A stretch of 64,000 bases of DNA from Pleurocapsa minor HA4230-MV1 (GTDB lineage: Bacteria; Cyanobacteriota; Cyanobacteriia; Cyanobacteriales; Xenococcaceae): the NCBI GenBank assembly GCA_019359095.1, contig JAHHHZ010000022.1, positions 96,168-160,167 of the forward strand. Direction: 5' to 3'. Positions 50,592-60,339 of this stretch are shown here, one piece after another. A program made the translations under genes and the position numbers. The notes beneath the pieces are model-generated. The model saw nothing but the letters and a program-made list of their open reading frames with translations, did not search any database and was not told where the DNA came from. Every line of letters starts with the position of its first letter. The stretch's first letter is position 1.

Positions 50592-50609
50592 CGTACATAT
50601 CATTGTACA
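50592..50609. promoter_or_regulatory. YefM-type operator (TGTACA pair)
   Basis: CGTACA (50592-50597) and TGTACA (50604-50609) are 12 bp apart, 20-38 bp upstream of the yefM start. In Escherichia coli YefM binds palindromes with a TGTACA core, so autoregulation is likely. The stretch is also the short spacer after the dppB stop at 50629. Confidence 0.6.
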
Positions 50610-50628
50610 TCATCATAAATTATGAGAT

Positions 50629-51585
50629 CTAATATTTAACTCTGGGGTCGAGTACAGCGTAAACCACATCAGCAATTAAATTAAACAACACAATTAAAAT
50701 AGCGTAGATAAAGGTAATTGCCATCACAACGGGGGTATCACTGCGGTAGATCGAATCAATCAGCAATGCCCCAATCCCAGGAACGCGAAACACTTGTTCG
50801 GTAACCAACGCCCCTGTAAAAATAGCGGGAATGTCTAAAGCAATTAACGTCACTACAGGAATTAAAGCATTCCGCAATACATGGTTTTTGATCGTGGCAA
50901 ATTTACTCAATCCTTTCGATAACGCTGTGGTGACATATTCTTGCTGTAATTCGTCTAACACTGCCGAACGAATAAAGCGCATCAAAATTGCTGCGTGATA
51001 CAGTGCCAAAACCGATATGGGCATAATTGACTGTCTGACTTGAGCCAAAAAGCTCTGCCAGTCTGTGATCTGAAGAGTGCTGTTGAAAATGAAAGGAAAC
51101 CAACCAAGCTGCACACTAAAAATAATAATAAACAGTAAACCTGTAAAAAAAGGCGGAATCGAAAATCCCAAAAAAGCGATCGTGGTAATAATTTGATCGG
51201 TAGCTGAATAACGTTTAACCGCCGAAATGATCCCCAACGGAAAAGCAATGAACAAACCCAATATATAGGCAGTACCGACAATCAGCAAAGTTGTGGGTAA
51301 ACGTTGCCATAATAATTCTGCTACGGGACTTCTACTGTTAAAGGAATAGCCCATATCTCCTCGCATAAAAGAGCCAAACCATTTAAAATAGCGAATATGA
51401 GTAGGCTGGTCTAGACCTAAAGATTTACGGATATTTTCGCGTACTTCAGCCGTAATTGCTGGATTTGAAGCAAATTCCCCTAAAGGATCTCCAGGGGCAA
51501 GTGCCAAGATCGCAAAGATAATGATACTGATGGCCCCTAATGTTGGGATCGTCACTAACAGCCTTTTAATTAGAAATTGCCTCAT
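50629..51585 (-). CDS. DppB/OppB-type peptide ABC transporter permease
   Basis: A 318-residue permease with six membrane segments. It opens 'MRQFLIKRLLVTIPTLGAIS' and 'LALAPGDP', as DppB/OppB proteins do, and has the coupling loop 'EYVTTALSKGLSKFATIKNH'. It would be first in an operon with the DppC-type gene if the yefM-yoeB cassette had not been placed between them. Upstream lies a block of dispersed repeats. Confidence 0.9.
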   Translation of the reverse strand: MRQFLIKRLLVTIPTLGAISIIIFAILALAPGDPLGEFASNPAITAEVRENIRKSLGLDQPTHIRYFKWFGSFMRGDMGYSFNSRSPVAELLWQRLPTTLLIVGTAYILGLFIAFPLGIISAVKRYSATDQIITTIAFLGFSIPPFFTGLLFIIIFSVQLGWFPFIFNSTLQITDWQSFLAQVRQSIMPISVLALYHAAILMRFIRSAVLDELQQEYVTTALSKGLSKFATIKNHVLRNALIPVVTLIALDIPAIFTGALVTEQVFRVPGIGALLIDSIYRSDTPVVMAITFIYAILIVLFNLIADVVYAVLDPRVKY

Positions 51586-52014
51586 GTTTGCTCAATTAGT
51601 CCAGGCTTCTACCTCAATTGCTTTTAAAGTATACAAGTTAATACCAATTCTCTATAAAAACGTATTAAATCAGATTTGATCCCTTTGCCCCAACAGCGCG
51701 ATTATTCAAGGCGAAATGAATTCGCCGAATTTCGCACTCAAACTAAGCGGGATAAACGTCTTTGCGTCTTTGCCCTAAAGGGTACCGCTTCGCATAAGAG
51801 TCTACTGCGACCCTAAAGAGTTAGCTTCGCGTCAGCGAGTCCAAAAGGATAAGCTTTGCGTCTTTGCGTCTTGGCGCGAGACTTACAATCAAAATATTCA
51901 GTGCAATTTTAAAGAGAAATGGTACAAGAATAACTCCCTCAAAATGACAAAGGGATCTGGTTGACAACCAAATCCCCTAACAGCAAGCATTATAAACTTA
52001 AACTGGATTGTTAT
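51586..52014. other. 429-bp gap of dispersed repeats
   Basis: No gene is visible. Most of the gap is the rearranged family A repeat at 51670-51890. The dppB promoter is expected near its right end. Confidence 0.5.
51670..51890. repeat. dispersed repeat family A, rearranged copy with a nested palindrome
   Basis: It shares CTTTGCCCC, AAACTAAGCGGGATAAACG, GTCTTTGCGTCTTTGC and GCTTCGC modules with 7199-7294. Between the first two modules sits an extra ~45-bp palindromic piece (GGCGAAATGAATTCGCC within it), and other modules are reshuffled or repeated downstream. Confidence 0.75.
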
Positions 52015-53082
52015 TTACCTAACCAAACTCGATCGCGACAAACGATATGCTTCGATGCTTTGGTAATTATTTTTTTCTTCATAAAGATGACAAACCTTGG
52101 TGACCTTTTGTACTAATTCCCAATTAAAGGTGCAGTCTGGATAGAGATATTCACCCCAGTTTTCCACTAGGCTTTGATGAGCCTGACGCAAGTTATACCA
52201 AGGAATAGCAGTAGTTAGGTGATGGGGAATATGCACGTTAATATCGTGACAAAGGAATTCTACCCACCAAGGATATTTGCAATTTACTGTCCCTGATAAT
52301 TGAGCGCGAGCCTCATTCCATTCCTCTTCTAATTTAAAAGGAATCTCAGGCATAGTGTGATGGAACATGGTAAAGGTACTCATCCAGAAATGATATACCA
52401 GCCAAGGCATGAGCCAAAATTTAATCAAGCCTGTAATGCCGAAAGTCAAAAATACGGCTGAATAAGCCAAACCACCGCCAATCACTACTAGTAAGACTGA
52501 AAAACGAACCTGTTCTCTTTGTTTGCCTTCAAACTTACTCCAGATGAAGTGTAGTTTTGCCCAATGAGCGATCGAACCCATCCACCAAAACCAGCCGCGC
52601 ATACGGCGATAAAGCCACTGTAAAGTAGGAGAGCAACTATTGAATGTTTCGGTAGTGAAAGGATCCCAGGCATTATCGACACCTAATTTATTGGTGTGCT
52701 TATGGTGGTGATTATGTAAAATACGCCATGCATGATACGGATAAATAATAGGTAAGGTCATAATATGCCCCACCAGATCATTAACCCAAATACGATTGGA
52801 GAAAGAACGATGACCACAATCGTGAGCAATTACAAAAAAGCCTTGTAAACTTGTACCTAAGAATACCCAGGCAAGAGGCAGTAGATACCAAGGTGACACT
52901 GCAACAGCCCAGTAGCCCAAGATTACGCAAATAACATTGATGACTACTTTAGTCCAAGCCTTGCGGGAGTTTTTGACAAAAACTTCTTTAGGCAGCGTGT
53001 TGATGATGTCTCGAAGCTTTATGTCGTCAGCCAACTGTGGGGATTGAGAGGATTCTGAACTCTGAGGTAATACTGCTGTCAT
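52015..53082 (-). CDS. desA: DesA-type acyl-lipid Delta-12 desaturase
   Basis: About 355 residues from the ATG at 53082 (an ATG at 53124 would add 14). A membrane fatty-acid desaturase of the cyanobacterial DesA type, which converts oleoyl to linoleoyl groups on glycerolipids using ferredoxin. The three histidine boxes are 'HDCGHRSF', 'HNHHHKHTN' and 'HDINVHIPHHL', with 'WDPFTTETF' and 'WLMPWLVYHFWMSTFTMFHH' also typical. Delta-12 is preferred to Delta-15 by resemblance to Synechocystis DesA, without an alignment to prove it. Confidence 0.9.
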   Translation of the reverse strand: MTAVLPQSSESSQSPQLADDIKLRDIINTLPKEVFVKNSRKAWTKVVINVICVILGYWAVAVSPWYLLPLAWVFLGTSLQGFFVIAHDCGHRSFSNRIWVNDLVGHIMTLPIIYPYHAWRILHNHHHKHTNKLGVDNAWDPFTTETFNSCSPTLQWLYRRMRGWFWWMGSIAHWAKLHFIWSKFEGKQREQVRFSVLLVVIGGGLAYSAVFLTFGITGLIKFWLMPWLVYHFWMSTFTMFHHTMPEIPFKLEEEWNEARAQLSGTVNCKYPWWVEFLCHDINVHIPHHLTTAIPWYNLRQAHQSLVENWGEYLYPDCTFNWELVQKVTKVCHLYEEKNNYQSIEAYRLSRSSLVR

Positions 53083-53455
53083 AAAACTTGTTGGACGGTT
53101 TAAATATGATCTATTAGGGGCCAATAAAAGATACTGCCCAATAAACTGTTGTTAAAAAACGTTTTACTTATAGGCATAAAAACTTAGTTGCCCGTGAAAT
53201 TGATCACTGCAATAAGTAATTAACCGATTTTTGACAGCAACAGCAAGCTTGTCCGTAACTGAGCCAAAAATTCTAAGAATATAGCTTTTTTTTACAATCC
53301 TTAATATTTATATCACAGTTGCGTCAACGTTTCGTCAACTATAAGTTTTGGATTGGGAAAATTAATTTATTTGAAACTGAAAACAAACTGAGTATTAGAT
53401 TCAAATACTCAGGTAAACTATTTTGCTTATTTTTAATTATTCAAATATTTTCAAC
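53083..53455. other. 373-bp gap between desA and ktrB
   Basis: It holds the desA promoter region and nothing else that I can support: no open frame, repeat or strong hairpin. T- and A-runs occur at about 53287-53295. Confidence 0.4.
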
Positions 53456-54796
53456 CTATCCTACCAGTAAATTTTCTTCTGGATAATGCAAACTACTAGG
53501 GCTAGGATCGCCAATAATAGCAGCAATGAGGAGTAGAATATTGACTCGTCCAATATACATTGCCAAAACGATCAGGAGTTTAGAAGCGACGCTTAAACTA
53601 CTAGTGATGCCTGTCGATAATCCCACAGTGCCAAAAGCAGAAACCACTTCAAACAATACTGGTACTAGCTCAGAATTAGCCTCCAGAGAAGAAACTAAGA
53701 TGGTGATGAAGACAATTGAGGCTGCTGTGCCAAAAACTACTGCTACTGCTTTAAGAATTAAGGTGCTAGGCACTTCTCGCTGATAGATAGTAACCTGACT
53801 TTTGCCCCGTAAAACTGATTTAGTAGTGTTGTACATAATCCTGAAGGTGGTAGTTTTGATGCCTCCTCCAGTACCGCTAGGGCTAGCACCAATAAACATC
53901 AAACCCATAGTAATAAATAAACCCGCAGTAGTCATTTTGCCAATGTTAATGGTATTAAATCCAGCAGTTCTGGTAGTTACAGACTGAAACCAGGCTGCCA
54001 AAAGTTTGTCCTTAAAACTAAAGGATGCTAAAGTTTCAGGATTATTCAATTCGGTCAGAAACAATGCCACTGTTCCTGCAAAGAGTAACAAAATAGTCGT
54101 AGTTAGTACTACTTTAAAATTAAGGGAAAAACAAAATCTTTCAGCCTTACCTTTGATTCTGCTAACATTCCACAGGTACATTTCGATCATTACCTGATAG
54201 CCAATACCGCCAAAGATAATCAACCCCGAAATAACTGAGTTTACGATCCAGCTGGAATGATAACTCATTAAGTTGTCAGGTAACAAACCAAACCCAGCAT
54301 TATTCCAGGCGCTGATGCTGTGGAAAGTAGCATACCATAGTCCTGTTGACCAACCGTGTTCGGGAACAAAGGCGATCAATAGTAAAAAGATGCCAGTAAT
54401 CTCAAAGAGCATTGTGGTGGCAATGATCGATTTCATTAAGTTGCTGCTGCCCTGTAAAAATGGGCGATCAAAGGATTCTTGAATGGCAAACTTTTGTCTT
54501 AAATCAAACTTTCTGCCCAAAAGCAAAATTAAAAAAGTGGTGCTGGTCATATAGCCTAAACCACCAACTTGGGCTAGTAGAGCAATAGTTAATTGCCCCC
54601 AAAAAGAAAAATAAGTTCCTGTATCCACTACCGCTAAACCAGTGACGCAGACGGCGGAAGTAGAGGTGAACAGAGCCACGACCAAACTGTTCCAATTCCA
54701 GGGTTCTGAAGTTATGGCAAAGGGCATCATTAGTAGTATAGTGCCAATTATAATCACAGCCACAAACCCGACACATATTGTACGAGCAATAGTCAT
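53456..54796 (-). CDS. ktrB: KtrB/TrkH-family potassium uptake protein
   Basis: A 446-residue potassium channel-like transporter subunit of the Ktr/Trk family, made of four membrane-pore-membrane repeats. The selectivity-filter glycines lie in 'STSAVCVTGLAV', 'ISAWNNAGFGLL', 'TTRTAGFNTI' and 'SAFGTVGLSTGIT'. KtrB needs a cytoplasmic RCK subunit (KtrA, and KtrE in cyanobacteria), which is not next to it. Its length matches KtrB better than TrkH. Confidence 0.88.
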   Translation of the reverse strand: MTIARTICVGFVAVIIIGTILLMMPFAITSEPWNWNSLVVALFTSTSAVCVTGLAVVDTGTYFSFWGQLTIALLAQVGGLGYMTSTTFLILLLGRKFDLRQKFAIQESFDRPFLQGSSNLMKSIIATTMLFEITGIFLLLIAFVPEHGWSTGLWYATFHSISAWNNAGFGLLPDNLMSYHSSWIVNSVISGLIIFGGIGYQVMIEMYLWNVSRIKGKAERFCFSLNFKVVLTTTILLLFAGTVALFLTELNNPETLASFSFKDKLLAAWFQSVTTRTAGFNTINIGKMTTAGLFITMGLMFIGASPSGTGGGIKTTTFRIMYNTTKSVLRGKSQVTIYQREVPSTLILKAVAVVFGTAASIVFITILVSSLEANSELVPVLFEVVSAFGTVGLSTGITSSLSVASKLLIVLAMYIGRVNILLLIAAIIGDPSPSSLHYPEENLLVG

Positions 54797-54946
54797 AGCA
54801 AAATATATAGTTACTGATTATCAATTTGAATTATAAATCCTCGGTGGATCAACTCCGTGCTGGAACAAAGGGAAAATTGCCGTCTTAACGGTTTACTTCA
54901 TACTAGTGTCATCAGAAGCTATTAGGAAAGTACCTTAACCCACGGT

Positions 54947-55969
54947 TTAATCTAACTTAAGGTTATTTGTCTGAGTCTGAAGCAACAATTTTGTCAGATC
55001 TTGCCATTCTGGTGAACTAGTTAGGCTGCTAGCATCAAACTCCACTCCCCAGTTATGGGCAAAATCAGCAAAACTTTCGACCCAAGTAATTAAAGTTTCA
55101 ACACCCGAATTAAAACGATAATTCCAAGCCTGTTGAAGATATTCCATGGTTTCTGCTTGATGCCCTGTGTAATGAAGATACCAAGCAATCCAAACTAACG
55201 TACCGTGACGCACCGAATGCTCCATTAATCTAACTTCTGGGGGCAGATTTGGCTGACTAAAAAAATCATTGGTTACCGCCACTAGAGAGCGAGCTTGGGG
55301 TAAACCTTTGTGCATCGCGCTAGATTCGTGCTGACGATAGCAAACGGTTATTTGTCTAAGCCAAGCAGTTTTACAGCCTTTTAAAGCTAGTTTGAGAACT
55401 AAATTAGTATCTTCGGCGGGAGGAAAACGAGGATCAAATCCACCAACATACTGTAACCATTCTCGACGAAACATCATGGCGCTAGGCAACACGGGTTTCC
55501 AGCGTAACCAGTTGGCAAGATTTAATTCAGGAATTTGTAACCAAGGGCGTACATCGAGTAGTTTATTTCCCTGATGATCGACTCGCTGCCAGCCACTATG
55601 AATTATGCCTAGATCGGGACGTTTAAGTAGCATTTCTGCTTGGAGAGATAACTTTCCTGGCAAAAAATAATCATCCGCATCTAAAAAGGCAATAAAATTA
55701 GCTTTGGCGATCGCAATTCCGTGATTACGAGCTGCTGCTACTCCCTGATTTTTTTGCTTGATATAGCGTAGGCGATCGCGTAATGGTTCTAATACTTTCT
55801 CGGTTGCATCTGTAGAACCATCGTCAATAATAATAATTTCATAACTACAGTCTTCCTGCTGTAATACGCTTTCAACCGCTTGAACAATATAGCGATCGCA
55901 ATTATAAGCAGGAATAATTACGCTGACGGCAGGTTCGGCATTAATCATGGCTATTTTATTCTGGAGCAA
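54947..55969 (-). CDS. GT2 glycosyltransferase
   Basis: A 340-residue family 2 glycosyltransferase with 'VSVIIPAYNCDRYIVQAVES', 'IIIDDGSTDAT', the DxD-type 'IAFLDADDYFLPGKL' and 'FPPAEDTNLVLKLALKG'. The C-terminal ~100 residues are helical and may hold an accessory domain. It may act in exopolysaccharide or surface-sugar synthesis. No polysaccharide gene is adjacent. Start at the ATG after a 14-bp leader. Confidence 0.9.
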   Translation of the reverse strand: MLQNKIAMINAEPAVSVIIPAYNCDRYIVQAVESVLQQEDCSYEIIIIDDGSTDATEKVLEPLRDRLRYIKQKNQGVAAARNHGIAIAKANFIAFLDADDYFLPGKLSLQAEMLLKRPDLGIIHSGWQRVDHQGNKLLDVRPWLQIPELNLANWLRWKPVLPSAMMFRREWLQYVGGFDPRFPPAEDTNLVLKLALKGCKTAWLRQITVCYRQHESSAMHKGLPQARSLVAVTNDFFSQPNLPPEVRLMEHSVRHGTLVWIAWYLHYTGHQAETMEYLQQAWNYRFNSGVETLITWVESFADFAHNWGVEFDASSLTSSPEWQDLTKLLLQTQTNNLKLD

Positions 55970-56030
55970 CTGCTGGTATATATTAACTGTTGTACAGTCA
56001 AAGCACTGCCTTGTCCCTATGGTTTATTGT

Positions 56031-56987
56031 TTATAATTCTCTGGGTGCTGCTACCTTAAGTTTTTCTACCAAGATTTTTTCTAACCAAAATTTAACTAGG
56101 GTAATTAATCCCAGACGAGCGATCGCTTTTTGGGGATATTGTTGTTTAACCTCTCCCAGAAAGCGACAATCCGCCAGAAAAATTGCTGTATTTTGGCTCA
56201 AGCTTAAAGCTAGTTTTGACCAACGGCGAACATGAGTATTTTCTAGCCAAGCGTCTGACACTATTAATAGCTGCTGTAGTAAATTATGTTCGGCTACTTC
56301 CCTGAGCCAGAGGTTATGTTCTGGATCTAACCAGGAGATTGATTGTGGTTGTTTAATTTGCTCTAAATTAGTTACTAAGGTGATTAAGTTTTCTCTTGCT
56401 GCCAAACGTAAAAGGCTACAGCAACGAGCGTGAATATATTGTACGGGGAATAACTGAGGGGGAGTTTTATCTATGGTATAAATTGCCCTGCTGGTTGATT
56501 GTTGCTCATCAATAATGTTGCTCTGACTCCAAAAAAGCGATCGCCCTAACCATTCAGCAATTAACTTGGCGTCTAGATAAAAGTTGATCCAACCGAGGGG
56601 AACTATTTCTGTTAATAACTGCCCTTGCTCTAGATTACTCTCGTCTTTGTCAGTCAGTAAATAGCCTATTTGTTGCATAATTATTGGCGGTGACTGCTGT
56701 AAATTTGTCGCCAAAGACAAACCAAGAGGACAAGCATAAATAATGGGCAGAAATTGTGCTTGCGACAAATGGCTACTTTTATTGGGGGAAATCGTAATTT
56801 TAGCTGCTAGTAGATTTTGCACCAACTCTGGTTCAATGCTCATCTTCAACTTTTGTTGATATAAATCTAGAATTAACAGTAGTTCCTGTTTTAATAGATT
56901 CTTTACAGAAATACCTAGTTTTTCCTGATTAAGTCTTAGTTTGAAAAAGTTATGTGAATTTGTTTTTTTTGATACATTGTTGTCCAT
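56031..56987 (-). CDS. DALR anticodon-binding-domain protein
   Basis: A 318-residue protein whose C-terminal ~130 residues match the DALR anticodon-binding domain of arginyl-tRNA synthetase ('FPVQYIHARCCSLLRLAARE' is its tell-tale block). The N-terminal part has no synthetase catalytic core. Its function is unknown, and stand-alone DALR proteins of this size occur in many cyanobacteria. It is divergent from the Crp-type gene by about 40 bp, so the promoters must overlap. Confidence 0.8.
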   Translation of the reverse strand: MDNNVSKKTNSHNFFKLRLNQEKLGISVKNLLKQELLLILDLYQQKLKMSIEPELVQNLLAAKITISPNKSSHLSQAQFLPIIYACPLGLSLATNLQQSPPIIMQQIGYLLTDKDESNLEQGQLLTEIVPLGWINFYLDAKLIAEWLGRSLFWSQSNIIDEQQSTSRAIYTIDKTPPQLFPVQYIHARCCSLLRLAARENLITLVTNLEQIKQPQSISWLDPEHNLWLREVAEHNLLQQLLIVSDAWLENTHVRRWSKLALSLSQNTAIFLADCRFLGEVKQQYPQKAIARLGLITLVKFWLEKILVEKLKVAAPREL

Positions 56988-57029
56988 GTAAAATCAAATA
57001 TGCATTAATGTTTTATTTTGCCTCTCACT

Positions 57030-57755
57030 ATGCAACTTGCCGAAAACTCGTCCGAGGAATCTAACACCAGTTTCACCTGGCAAAATATCATTGACTGGGC
57101 GCAAACTCATTATCGCGATCGCATTTTTAATAAAGATGAACAAATACCTGCTCGCCCCCAGCTAATTTACCTAGTTAATCAAGGAGCAGTGCGTTTGGTA
57201 AGTAAAACTCAAAATGTGACCCCAGAAATTGTTGATGTCAATTTGGCTGAAACAGAAGCAGAAACAGAATTAGATCTCTTGGCAGAATCATTTTTGGGTT
57301 TTGTGGGGGCAGAAAAACCCTTTGAAATTGTGACTCAATCTTCTTTTCAGATTAGTGCTTATGCTCATGTGGATGAAACTCATATTGCCTGGCTGTATTG
57401 GCAGGATCTGGAAAATTGGCCTGGTTTTCAGCAACAACTGTACGAAGTGTTTCGTTATCAACACCAGCGTAAACTATTGTGGCTTAGTGCCTTGGGGCAA
57501 AGAAAAACCATCGATCGCCTAACTAGTTTTCTGACTTTATTACTAGAAGAATATGGCGTAGAACAACAAGAATACTGCTGCCTACCCTATACTTTAACCC
57601 ATGCTCAAATCGGCAGTGCGATCGGCTCAACTAGAGTTACGGTGACAAGGCTAATGGGAAGGTTGCGCCGTCAGGGAATTATCAAAGTTCAGAGCGATAA
57701 TTCTATTTGCATTAATAGCCTTCAGCTTTACGAAGTCAACCAAGATTTTAGATAA
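57030..57755 (+). CDS. Crp/Fnr-family transcriptional regulator
   Basis: About 241 residues from the ATG at 57030 (a TTG at 57018 would add four). The N-terminal part is a cyclic-nucleotide-binding-like beta barrel, and the C-terminal ~75 residues are a Crp-type winged helix ('LTHAQIGSAIGSTRVTVTRL' then 'MGRLRRQGII'). The barrel lacks an obvious phosphate-binding cassette for cAMP, so the ligand is unknown. It resembles the SyCrp2/NtcA-like class rather than NtcA itself. The IS lies just downstream. Confidence 0.82.
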   Translation: MQLAENSSEESNTSFTWQNIIDWAQTHYRDRIFNKDEQIPARPQLIYLVNQGAVRLVSKTQNVTPEIVDVNLAETEAETELDLLAESFLGFVGAEKPFEIVTQSSFQISAYAHVDETHIAWLYWQDLENWPGFQQQLYEVFRYQHQRKLLWLSALGQRKTIDRLTSFLTLLLEEYGVEQQEYCCLPYTLTHAQIGSAIGSTRVTVTRLMGRLRRQGIIKVQSDNSICINSLQLYEVNQDFR

Positions 57756-57769
57756 AAAACTAGCTTTAT

Positions 57770-59118
57770 CGTTTAATAGATGGGTCGAAAACCCCGTCCT
57801 AAAGGCACGATTCTTAATTGTTTTTTGTGCTAGACATGATAGCATAAAAACATGATTGTAATAGAGTACAAAGTAAAAGCAAAACAATATCAATATTTGG
57901 CAATTGACGAAGCTATTAAGACCAGTCAGTTTGTCAGAAATAAAGCTTTGCGCTATTGGCTGGACAATAAAGGAGTTAATAAATACGACCTTAATAAGTA
58001 TTGTCGTGTCATAGCCAAAGAATATGGTTTTGCCAATGAATTAAACTCTACTGCTAGACAATCATCAGCCGAACGAGCTTGGAGTGCTATTAGTCGTTTC
58101 TTTGATAACTGTAAAAAGCAAATCAAAGGCAAAAAAGGATTTCCTAAGTTTAAAAAACACTCTCGTTCGGTTGAGTATAAACAGTCTGGCTGGAAGCTAG
58201 ATGAAACCACTAAAAAGCATATTACCTTTACCGACAAAAAAGGTGTCGGTAGATTGAAGCTTGTCGGTTCAAGAGATATTTACTTTTACCAGCCTGAAGA
58301 AATAAAACGGGTTCGATTGATACGTAGGGCAGATGGTTACTACTGTCAGTTTTGCATTTCAATTGAAGTAAAAGAAGATGTTGAACCTACGGGTAAATCA
58401 ATCGGTTTAGACATTGGCTTAAAATATTTCTATGCCGATAGTACGGGTCATACTGAAGCCAACCCTAGATTCTACAGACAAAGCGAAAAGAGATTAAATA
58501 AGCTCAATCGTCGCAAGTCAAGGAAATTTAAGAGAGGAAAGCCTCAGTCTAAAAACTATCACCAAGCTAGAAATCGTTACGCTAGATTGCACCTGAGAAT
58601 AAGTAGACAACGAGAAGAACATGCTAAGAAACTAGCGCGTACCGTATGTACATCTAACGATTGTATTGTTTATGAAGACTTGCAGGTCAAGAATCTAGTG
58701 CGTAATAGCAAACTGTCTAAATCAATATCCGATGCTGGCTGGACACAGTTTCGTAGATGGGTAGAATATTTCGGTTGGAAAATGGGAAAAATAACCATTG
58801 CCGTTCCACCACAATACACATCTCAAGATTGTCCCTCCTGCGGTAAACGGGTCAAAAAATCTCTTTCTACTCGCACCCATGCTTGTAGCTGTGGATATAC
58901 AGAAGATAGAGATATTGCAGCTAGCATCAATATCCTGAAAAAAGGACTATGTACCGCAGGTCATGCGGGAACTTACGCCAGTTCTGAGAAGGGTTTCCCT
59001 CCGCAAGAAACTGGCGTGTACGCTACAGGAGATTTGCCCTCTTGGTCTTCAGGTGTAAACCTGTTGGCTAACGGCGAGTTGTTGAATGTAGAATCCCCGT
59101 CTTGTGATTAGCGGGGAG
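57770..59118 (+). mobile_element. IS200/IS605-family element with tnpB only
   Basis: A TnpB gene without the TnpA transposase. The right end shows the hairpin TCCCCG / CGGGGA (59094-59099, 59112-59117), which overlaps the tnpB stop codon, as in this family. The left end around 57782-57800 has a small GGGT / ACCC hairpin and CCCCGTCC, so its exact border is uncertain. It lies between the Crp-type gene and fbaA, whose promoter it may have displaced. Confidence 0.7.
57852..59111 (+). CDS. tnpB: TnpB, RNA-guided nuclease of an IS200/IS605 element
   Basis: A 419-residue TnpB protein. In better known members it is an RNA-guided DNA nuclease whose guide RNA comes from the element's right end. All RuvC catalytic residues are visible: Asp in '[16 protein letters not shown]', Glu in '[13 protein letters not shown]' and Asp in '[14 protein letters not shown]'. 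The zinc finger is [15 protein letters not shown] plus CSCG. The N-terminal '[12 protein letters not shown]' and central '[13 protein letters not shown]' are typical. It looks intact and so may be active. The 3' end overlaps the right-end hairpin. Confidence 0.92.
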   Translation: MIVIEYKVKAKQYQYLAIDEAIKTSQFVRNKALRYWLDNKGVNKYDLNKYCRVIAKEYGFANELNSTARQSSAERAWSAISRFFDNCKKQIKGKKGFPKFKKHSRSVEYKQSGWKLDETTKKHITFTDKKGVGRLKLVGSRDIYFYQPEEIKRVRLIRRADGYYCQFCISIEVKEDVEPTGKSIGLDIGLKYFYADSTGHTEANPRFYRQSEKRLNKLNRRKSRKFKRGKPQSKNYHQARNRYARLHLRISRQREEHAKKLARTVCTSNDCIVYEDLQVKNLVRNSKLSKSISDAGWTQFRRWVEYFGWKMGKITIAVPPQYTSQDCPSCGKRVKKSLSTRTHACSCGYTEDRDIAASINILKKGLCTAGHAGTYASSEKGFPPQETGVYATGDLPSWSSGVNLLANGELLNVESPSCD

Positions 59119-59259
59119 TGTCAAACAGATGTTATTTTAAAGTTCAGGGCAAATTATATTAGTCTAGATGTAAAAAATATCTTAAGATTGACAAGTAAGA
59201 AGTTAAAATTTCTTAAAAACTTACTATTTGACAAGAATATAAATTTAAGGAGAATATAT

Positions 59260-60339
59260 ATGGCGCTCGTCCCAATGCGTTTGCTTTTAGAACACGCTGC
59301 TGAAAATAACTACGGTATTCCTGCTTACAACGTCAATAACATGGAGCAAATTATCTCCATTATGGAAGCTGCTAATGAAGCTGACAGCCCTGTCATCTTA
59401 CAAGCTTCTCGTGGTGCGCGCCAGTATGCTGGTGAAAATTTCCTCCGTCACTTAGTTATGGCAGCAGCAGAAAGCTATCCCCATCTTCCCATCGCTATGC
59501 ACCAGGATCACGGTAATAGCCCCGCAACCTGCTATTCGGCAATTCGCAACGGCTTCACTAGCGTCATGATGGATGGTTCTTTAGAAGCAGATGCTAAAAC
59601 TCCAGCCAGCTTTGAATACAACGTTAATGTTACCGCAGAAGTAGTTAAAGTAGCTCACTCTGTTGGTGCTTCCGTTGAAGGTGAACTAGGTTGCTTAGGT
59701 TCATTAGAAACTGGTAAAGGTGAAGCTGAAGATGGACACGGTTTTGAAGGTGCATTAAGCAAAGAGCAACTGTTGACCGATCCTGATGAAGCAGTAGAAT
59801 TTGTCGAACGTACTCAGGTAGATGCTTTGGCAGTTGCGATCGGTACTAGCCATGGTGCATACAAGTTTACTCGCAAACCTACTGGCGAAATCCTCGCAAT
59901 CAGCAGAATTGAAGAAATTCACCGTCGTTTACCTAACGTTCACTTGGTAATGCACGGTTCATCTTCCGTACCTCAAGAGTGGATCGACATCATTAATGCT
60001 AATGGTGGTAAAATCCCCGAAACTTATGGTGTACCTGTAGAAGAGATTCAAAAAGGCATCAAGAGTGGTGTACGTAAAGTTAACATCGATACTGATAACC
60101 GTCTGGCTATCACTGCTGCTATTCGTGAAGCAGCTTTCAAAGATCCTTCAAACTTTGACCCCCGCCACTTCCTCAAGCCTTCCATTGCATACATGAAAAC
60201 TGTCTGTCTCAGACGTTATGAAGCGTTTGGTACTGCTGGTAATGCTGGCAAAATCAAGCAGGTTTCCTTGGATGACTATGCTGCTAAATATGCTAAAGGC
60301 GAATTGTCTACTAGCAACAAAACAACTGTTTCTGTATAG
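59260..60339 (+). CDS. fbaA: class II fructose-1,6-bisphosphate aldolase
   Basis: A 359-residue class II aldolase of the Calvin-cycle subtype, acting in CO2 fixation and glycolysis on fructose and sedoheptulose bisphosphates. The frame is open upstream, but the ATG at 59260 with the ribosome-binding site AAGGAG gives the family start '[20 protein letters not shown]'. Zinc ligands and catalytic residues are in '[11 protein letters not shown]', '[20 protein letters not shown]', 'GTSHGAYKF' and '[12 protein letters not shown]', and 'NIDTDNRLA' holds the phosphate loop. Confidence 0.95.
   Translation: MALVPMRLLLEHAAENNYGIPAYNVNNMEQIISIMEAANEADSPVILQASRGARQYAGENFLRHLVMAAAESYPHLPIAMHQDHGNSPATCYSAIRNGFTSVMMDGSLEADAKTPASFEYNVNVTAEVVKVAHSVGASVEGELGCLGSLETGKGEAEDGHGFEGALSKEQLLTDPDEAVEFVERTQVDALAVAIGTSHGAYKFTRKPTGEILAISRIEEIHRRLPNVHLVMHGSSSVPQEWIDIINANGGKIPETYGVPVEEIQKGIKSGVRKVNIDTDNRLAITAAIREAAFKDPSNFDPRHFLKPSIAYMKTVCLRRYEAFGTAGNAGKIKQVSLDDYAAKYAKGELSTSNKTTVSV

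Noticed and set aside
53526..54482. Several plus-strand frames opposite ktrB
   Set aside because: The conserved channel protein occupies the other strand, and these frames look like reverse-strand shadows of membrane segments.
59104..59259. N-terminal extension of the aldolase
   Set aside because: The frame is open but begins inside the insertion element. The ATG at 59260 has a strong ribosome-binding site and the family start.
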